A stretch of 5,259 nt of DNA, from positions 1 through 5,259 of the forward strand of contig JAGLFE010000126.1 of the NCBI GenBank assembly GCA_023144675.1. Reading direction: 5' to 3'. The notes under the pieces are model-generated. The model did no database searches and was not told where the DNA came from. It worked only from the letters and a program-made list of their open reading frames with translations. Of this stretch, positions 5,231 to 5,259 are shown one piece after another. This stretch comes from Thiomargarita sp. (GTDB taxonomy: Bacteria; Pseudomonadota; Gammaproteobacteria; Beggiatoales; Beggiatoaceae). Both the position numbers and the translations under genes were made by a program. Position 1 is the first letter of the stretch. Every line of letters starts with the position of its first letter.

Positions 5231-5259
5231 TTAGAATTGTAATTGCTCACTCCCCTTGT

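Overview
The window is AT-rich and probably comes from a gammaproteobacterium. FtsH is close to the E. coli protein along its whole length, and ftsH is followed at a short distance by folP, which is the gammaproteobacterial order rlmE-ftsH-folP-glmM. The low GC content, a DUF29 gene and toxin-antitoxin debris recall large sulfur bacteria of the Thiotrichales (Beggiatoa/Thioploca-like). That placement is inferred from general knowledge and no marker in the window proves it.

Layout, all genes on the + strand. (1) A DUF29 protein of unknown function, 53-514. (2) A 367-base, extremely AT-rich spacer ending in a good sigma70-type promoter (808-836) and a Shine-Dalgarno sequence. (3) ftsH, 882-2834, the membrane AAA+ zinc protease, intact, with a GTG start and an unusual charged repeat tail. 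(4) An accessory insert of about 1.2 kb between ftsH and folP. It holds a 73-base nested palindrome resembling a MITE (2862-2934), a promoter (2973-3001), a RelE/HigB-type toxin gene broken by one frameshift (3008-3389), its intact XRE antitoxin (3386-3658), and the remains of a second small antitoxin-like gene with two opposite frameshifts (3792-4004). (5) A 100-aa protein of unknown function (4118-4420), only 3 bases ahead of (6) an apparently complete folP, dihydropteroate synthase (4424-5230). The window ends 29 bases after folP, before any glmM could be seen.

The two housekeeping genes are intact and keep all their catalytic motifs. The material between them shows decay: the toxin is disabled while its antitoxin is kept, and the second antitoxin-like gene has lost its frame. 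The most noteworthy items are the broken toxin whose original 4-base ATGA overlap with the antitoxin can be reconstructed, a toxin promoter so close to the start codon that the mRNA may be leaderless, the MITE-like palindrome, the small unknown gene coupled to folP, and two departures from consensus around the FtsH Walker A loop. I found no CRISPR array, tRNA, rRNA or clearly novel multi-gene system.
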